Below are positions 61,736 to 64,000 of a stretch of DNA of 64,000 bases, one piece after another. The stretch spans positions 62,001 to 126,000 of the forward strand of contig NZ_CALSBS010000011.1 in the NCBI RefSeq assembly GCF_943590815.1, in the 5' to 3' direction. Positions within the stretch are counted from its first letter, which is position 1; the number at the start of each line of letters is the position of its first letter. Below the pieces are notes generated by a model that searched no databases, was not told where the DNA came from, and was given only the letters and a program-made list of their open reading frames with translations. The stretch comes from Pseudocitrobacter vendiensis. Lineage in GTDB: Bacteria; Pseudomonadota; Gammaproteobacteria; Enterobacterales; Enterobacteriaceae. The translations under genes were made by a program, and so were the position numbers.

Positions 61736-62143
61736 ATGGTCAACGCCATTTTTTGCGCCCACGGCAAATTAGCCTGCGCCATGCTGGAATCGGTTCAGAT
61801 GGTATACGGCGACGCCAATGTCGAGGCAGTGGAATTTGTGCCCGGCGAGAACGCCGGAGACATCGTGGCAAAGCTGGAAAAGTTAGTGAGTATTTACAAT
61901 CAGGACGAGTGGCTGATTGCCGTAGATTTACAATGCGGTAGCCCCTGGAATGCGGCCGCGACGCTTGCAATGCGTAACCCGCGCCTGCGGGTGATCAGCG
62001 GCCTTTCTCTGCCGCTGGCGCTCGAACTGGTCGATAACCAGGGCAGCATGAACGTTGATGAACTGTGTGAACACCTGACGCAAATCGCAACGCAAACCTG
62101 CGTTGTCTGGAAACAACTGGAAAAGGCTGAGGAGGATTTCTAA
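61736..62143 (+). CDS. sorF: PTS sorbose EIIA component SorF
   Basis: 135 residues, mannose-family EIIA fold. Active-site histidine H9 in AIFCAHGKLA. Takes phosphate from HPr and passes it to SorB. Starts 9 bp after sorD behind AAGGAGG and shares TAATG with sorB. Confidence 0.95.
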   Translation: MVNAIFCAHGKLACAMLESVQMVYGDANVEAVEFVPGENAGDIVAKLEKLVSIYNQDEWLIAVDLQCGSPWNAAATLAMRNPRLRVISGLSLPLALELVDNQGSMNVDELCEHLTQIATQTCVVWKQLEKAEEDF

Positions 62144-62637
62144 TGAACATTACGCTCGCCCGCATTGATGACCGCCTGATCCACGGCCAGGTCACCACCG
62201 TCTGGTCGAAAGTGGCTAATGCCCAGCGCATTATTATCTGTAATGACGAGGTGTATAACGATGACGTTCGCCGGACATTATTGCGTCAGGCCGCACCGCC
62301 GGGAATGAAGGTTAACGTGGTCAATATTGAAAAAGCCGTCGCGGTATATCACAACCCCCAATACCAGGACGAAACCGTATTCTATCTTTTCACTCGTCCC
62401 CAGGATGCCTTAGCGATGGTTCGTCAGGGAGTGAAAATCGGCACCCTGAATATAGGTGGAATGGCCTGGCGGCCTGGCAAAAAACAGTTAACCAAAGCCG
62501 TCTCATTAGATGATGAGGATATTGAGGCATTTAATGAACTGAATAATCTTGGCGTCACACTGGATTTACGCGTTGTAGCGTCAGATCCTTCTATTAATAT
62601 TATCGACAAAATAAAAGAGCAATCAGCCACAAATTAA
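62143..62637 (+). CDS. sorB: PTS sorbose EIIB component SorB
   Basis: 164 residues, mannose-family EIIB. Phospho-histidine H14 in ARIDDRLIHGQVTT. Cytoplasmic; phosphorylates L-sorbose at C1 during uptake by SorA/SorM. Confidence 0.95.
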   Translation: MNITLARIDDRLIHGQVTTVWSKVANAQRIIICNDEVYNDDVRRTLLRQAAPPGMKVNVVNIEKAVAVYHNPQYQDETVFYLFTRPQDALAMVRQGVKIGTLNIGGMAWRPGKKQLTKAVSLDDEDIEAFNELNNLGVTLDLRVVASDPSINIIDKIKEQSATN

Positions 62638-62702
62638 ATAATAGCGCCTGTGTACGTATGCTTTAACAGGCAGGGATGACGACACTTAAAAGGTGACAAA
62701 TA

Positions 62703-63500
62703 ATGGAAATAAGTACCCTACAAATCATTGCCATATTTCTTTTTTCCTGTATTGCCGGAATGGGCAGCGTGCTGGATGAGTTTCAGACTCACCGCCCGCT
62801 TATCGCCTGTACGGTCATTGGATTAATCCTTGGCGACATTAAAACCGGGATTATGCTCGGCGGCACACTGGAGCTTATTGCGCTCGGCTGGATGAACGTC
62901 GGTGCAGCGCAATCTCCGGATTCCGCGCTCGCCAGCATTATCTCCGCCATTCTGGTTATCGTCGGCCAGCAAAGTATCGCCACGGGCATCGCGATCGCCC
63001 TTCCCGTGGCGGCGGCAGGCCAGGTGCTGACGGTCTTCGCCCGCACCATCACCGTGGTGTTCCAGCACGCGGCGGATAAAGCCGCAGAAGAAGCACGCTT
63101 TCGCACCATCGATATTCTGCATGTCTCCGCGCTTGGCGTGCAGGCGCTGCGCGTTGCTATTCCGGCACTGATTGTCTCGCTGTTCGTCAGCGCCGATATG
63201 GTCAGCAATATGCTGAGCGCGATACCGGAATTCGTCACGCGAGGTCTGCAAATCGCAGGCGGCTTTATTGTCGTCGTCGGCTACGCCATGGTGCTGCGCA
63301 TGATGGGCGTAAAGTACCTGATGCCCTTCTTTTTCCTTGGCTTTATCGCGGGAGGCTATCTCGACCTCAGCCTGCTGGCCTTTGGCGGCGTCGGCGTGAT
63401 TCTCGCGCTGGTCTATATCCAGTTGAATCCGCAGTGGCGTAAGTCCGAACCGCAACCCCAGGCAAATTCCTCCACCGCCCTTGACCAGCTTGACGACTAA
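62703..63500 (+). CDS. sorA: PTS sorbose EIIC permease SorA
   Basis: 265 residues, about seven membrane helices, mannose-family EIIC (TGIMLGGTLELIALGWMNVGAAQSPDSALASIIS). Forms the sorbose channel with the EIID SorM encoded 11 bp downstream. Confidence 0.95.
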   Translation: MEISTLQIIAIFLFSCIAGMGSVLDEFQTHRPLIACTVIGLILGDIKTGIMLGGTLELIALGWMNVGAAQSPDSALASIISAILVIVGQQSIATGIAIALPVAAAGQVLTVFARTITVVFQHAADKAAEEARFRTIDILHVSALGVQALRVAIPALIVSLFVSADMVSNMLSAIPEFVTRGLQIAGGFIVVVGYAMVLRMMGVKYLMPFFFLGFIAGGYLDLSLLAFGGVGVILALVYIQLNPQWRKSEPQPQANSSTALDQLDD

Positions 63501-63511
63501 CGGAGCCCATC

Positions 63512-64000
63512 ATGGAACAGAGAAAAATCACACGCAGCGATCTGGTGAGCATGTTTCTGCGCTCCAACCTGCAACAGGCGTCCTTCAATTTTGAACGCAT
63601 TCATGGGCTGGGTTTTTGCTACGACATGATCCCCGCCATCAAGCGCCTGTATCCACTGAAAGAAGACCAGGTTGCCGCGCTGAAGCGTCACCTCGTGTTC
63701 TTCAATACCACTCCAGCCGTGTGTGGCCCGGTCATTGGCGTGACCGCCGCGATGGAAGAAGCGCGCGCCAACGGTGCTGAAATTGATGACGGCGCCATCA
63801 ACGGGATCAAAGTTGGCCTGATGGGCCCGTTGGCCGGGGTTGGCGATCCGCTGGTCTGGGGGACCTTACGCCCGATTACCGCCGCGCTCGGCGCATCGCT
63901 GGCGTTATCCGGCAACATTCTCGGCCCGCTGCTGTTCTTCTTTATTTTCAACGCGGTGCGTCTGGCGATGAAGTGGTATGGGCTGCAGCTCGGCTTTCGC
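63512..64000 (+). CDS. sorM: PTS sorbose EIID component SorM (3' truncated by window edge)
   Basis: The first 163 residues of about 274. Mannose-family EIID: SDLVSMFLRSNLQQASFNFERIHGLGFCYDMIPAIKRLY, NTTPAVCGPVIGVTAAMEEARANG, KVGLMGPLAGVGDPLVWGTLRPI. The rest, and the expected sorE (sorbose-1-phosphate reductase), lie beyond the window. Confidence 0.94.
   Translation, partial: MEQRKITRSDLVSMFLRSNLQQASFNFERIHGLGFCYDMIPAIKRLYPLKEDQVAALKRHLVFFNTTPAVCGPVIGVTAAMEEARANGAEIDDGAINGIKVGLMGPLAGVGDPLVWGTLRPITAALGASLALSGNILGPLLFFFIFNAVRLAMKWYGLQLGFR

Overview
This 64 kb window is chromosomal DNA from a member of the Enterobacteriaceae. Nearly every core gene is recognisable at sequence level as the orthologue of an Escherichia coli / Salmonella gene, and much of the order follows the E. 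coli 91-92 min region: ghxP, soxR/soxS, ssb, uvrA, aphA, tyrB, alr, dnaB, qorA, pspG, dusA, zur, dinF, lexA, dgkA, plsB, ubiA/ubiC, the maltose regulon, psiE, the yjbEFGH operon, pgi, lysC and rluF. REP/BIME palindromes lie between many genes. Several differences from E. coli K-12 point to a Citrobacter/Salmonella/Enterobacter-type genome: xylE, pdeC and yjbQ are missing from their usual places, panS follows lysC, and a sorbose operon is present. I cannot name the species from the sequence alone.

Layout. 1-1618 is the 3' part of a DMSO-reductase-type molybdoenzyme with no B or C subunit gene after it. 1829-6104 is an accessory carbohydrate cluster: a protein of unknown function, possibly glycoside-hydrolase-like, divergent from a Gfo/Idh/MocA oxidoreductase and an orphan ABC sugar-binding protein. 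6107-8187 is a CidA/CidB-type membrane pair with a divergent LysR regulator. 8301-9947 is yjcE. 10098-15339 is an inserted catabolic island: a LacI-type regulator divergent from ascorbate-type PTS EIIA-EIIB-EIIC and a split transketolase, with two identical 12-bp palindromic operators between them.

15455-31096 is backbone: ghxP with candidate PurR boxes, a glutathione S-transferase, the sRNA SraL, soxR/soxS, yjcB, ssb/uvrA with a LexA box, yjbR, aphA, tyrB, alr, dnaB, qorA, pspG with a sigma-54-type promoter, and dusA. 31331-40507 holds a TraF-like exported protein, zur, yjbJ, the lexA-dinF SOS unit with two LexA boxes, dgkA, plsB, ubiA and ubiC. 40696-48400 is the maltose regulon, malK-lamB-malM divergent from malE-malF-malG around MalT and CRP sites.

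48496-53040 holds psiE, a 79-bp-period REP array and the yjbEFGH exopolysaccharide operon. 53493-59552 holds pgi, lysC with its lysine riboswitch, panS, a decayed toxin-antitoxin locus, yjbD and rluF. 59901-64000 is the L-sorbose operon sorC-D-F-B-A-M, cut off by the window edge within sorM. Upstream of it are three GCACAT inverted repeats that may be SorC sites.

Most of the window is well-known backbone. The least explained parts are the PTS/split-transketolase island, the orphan binding protein/oxidoreductase cluster, and the toxin-antitoxin remnant. I did not see CRISPR arrays, tRNA or rRNA genes, insertion sequences or prophage.
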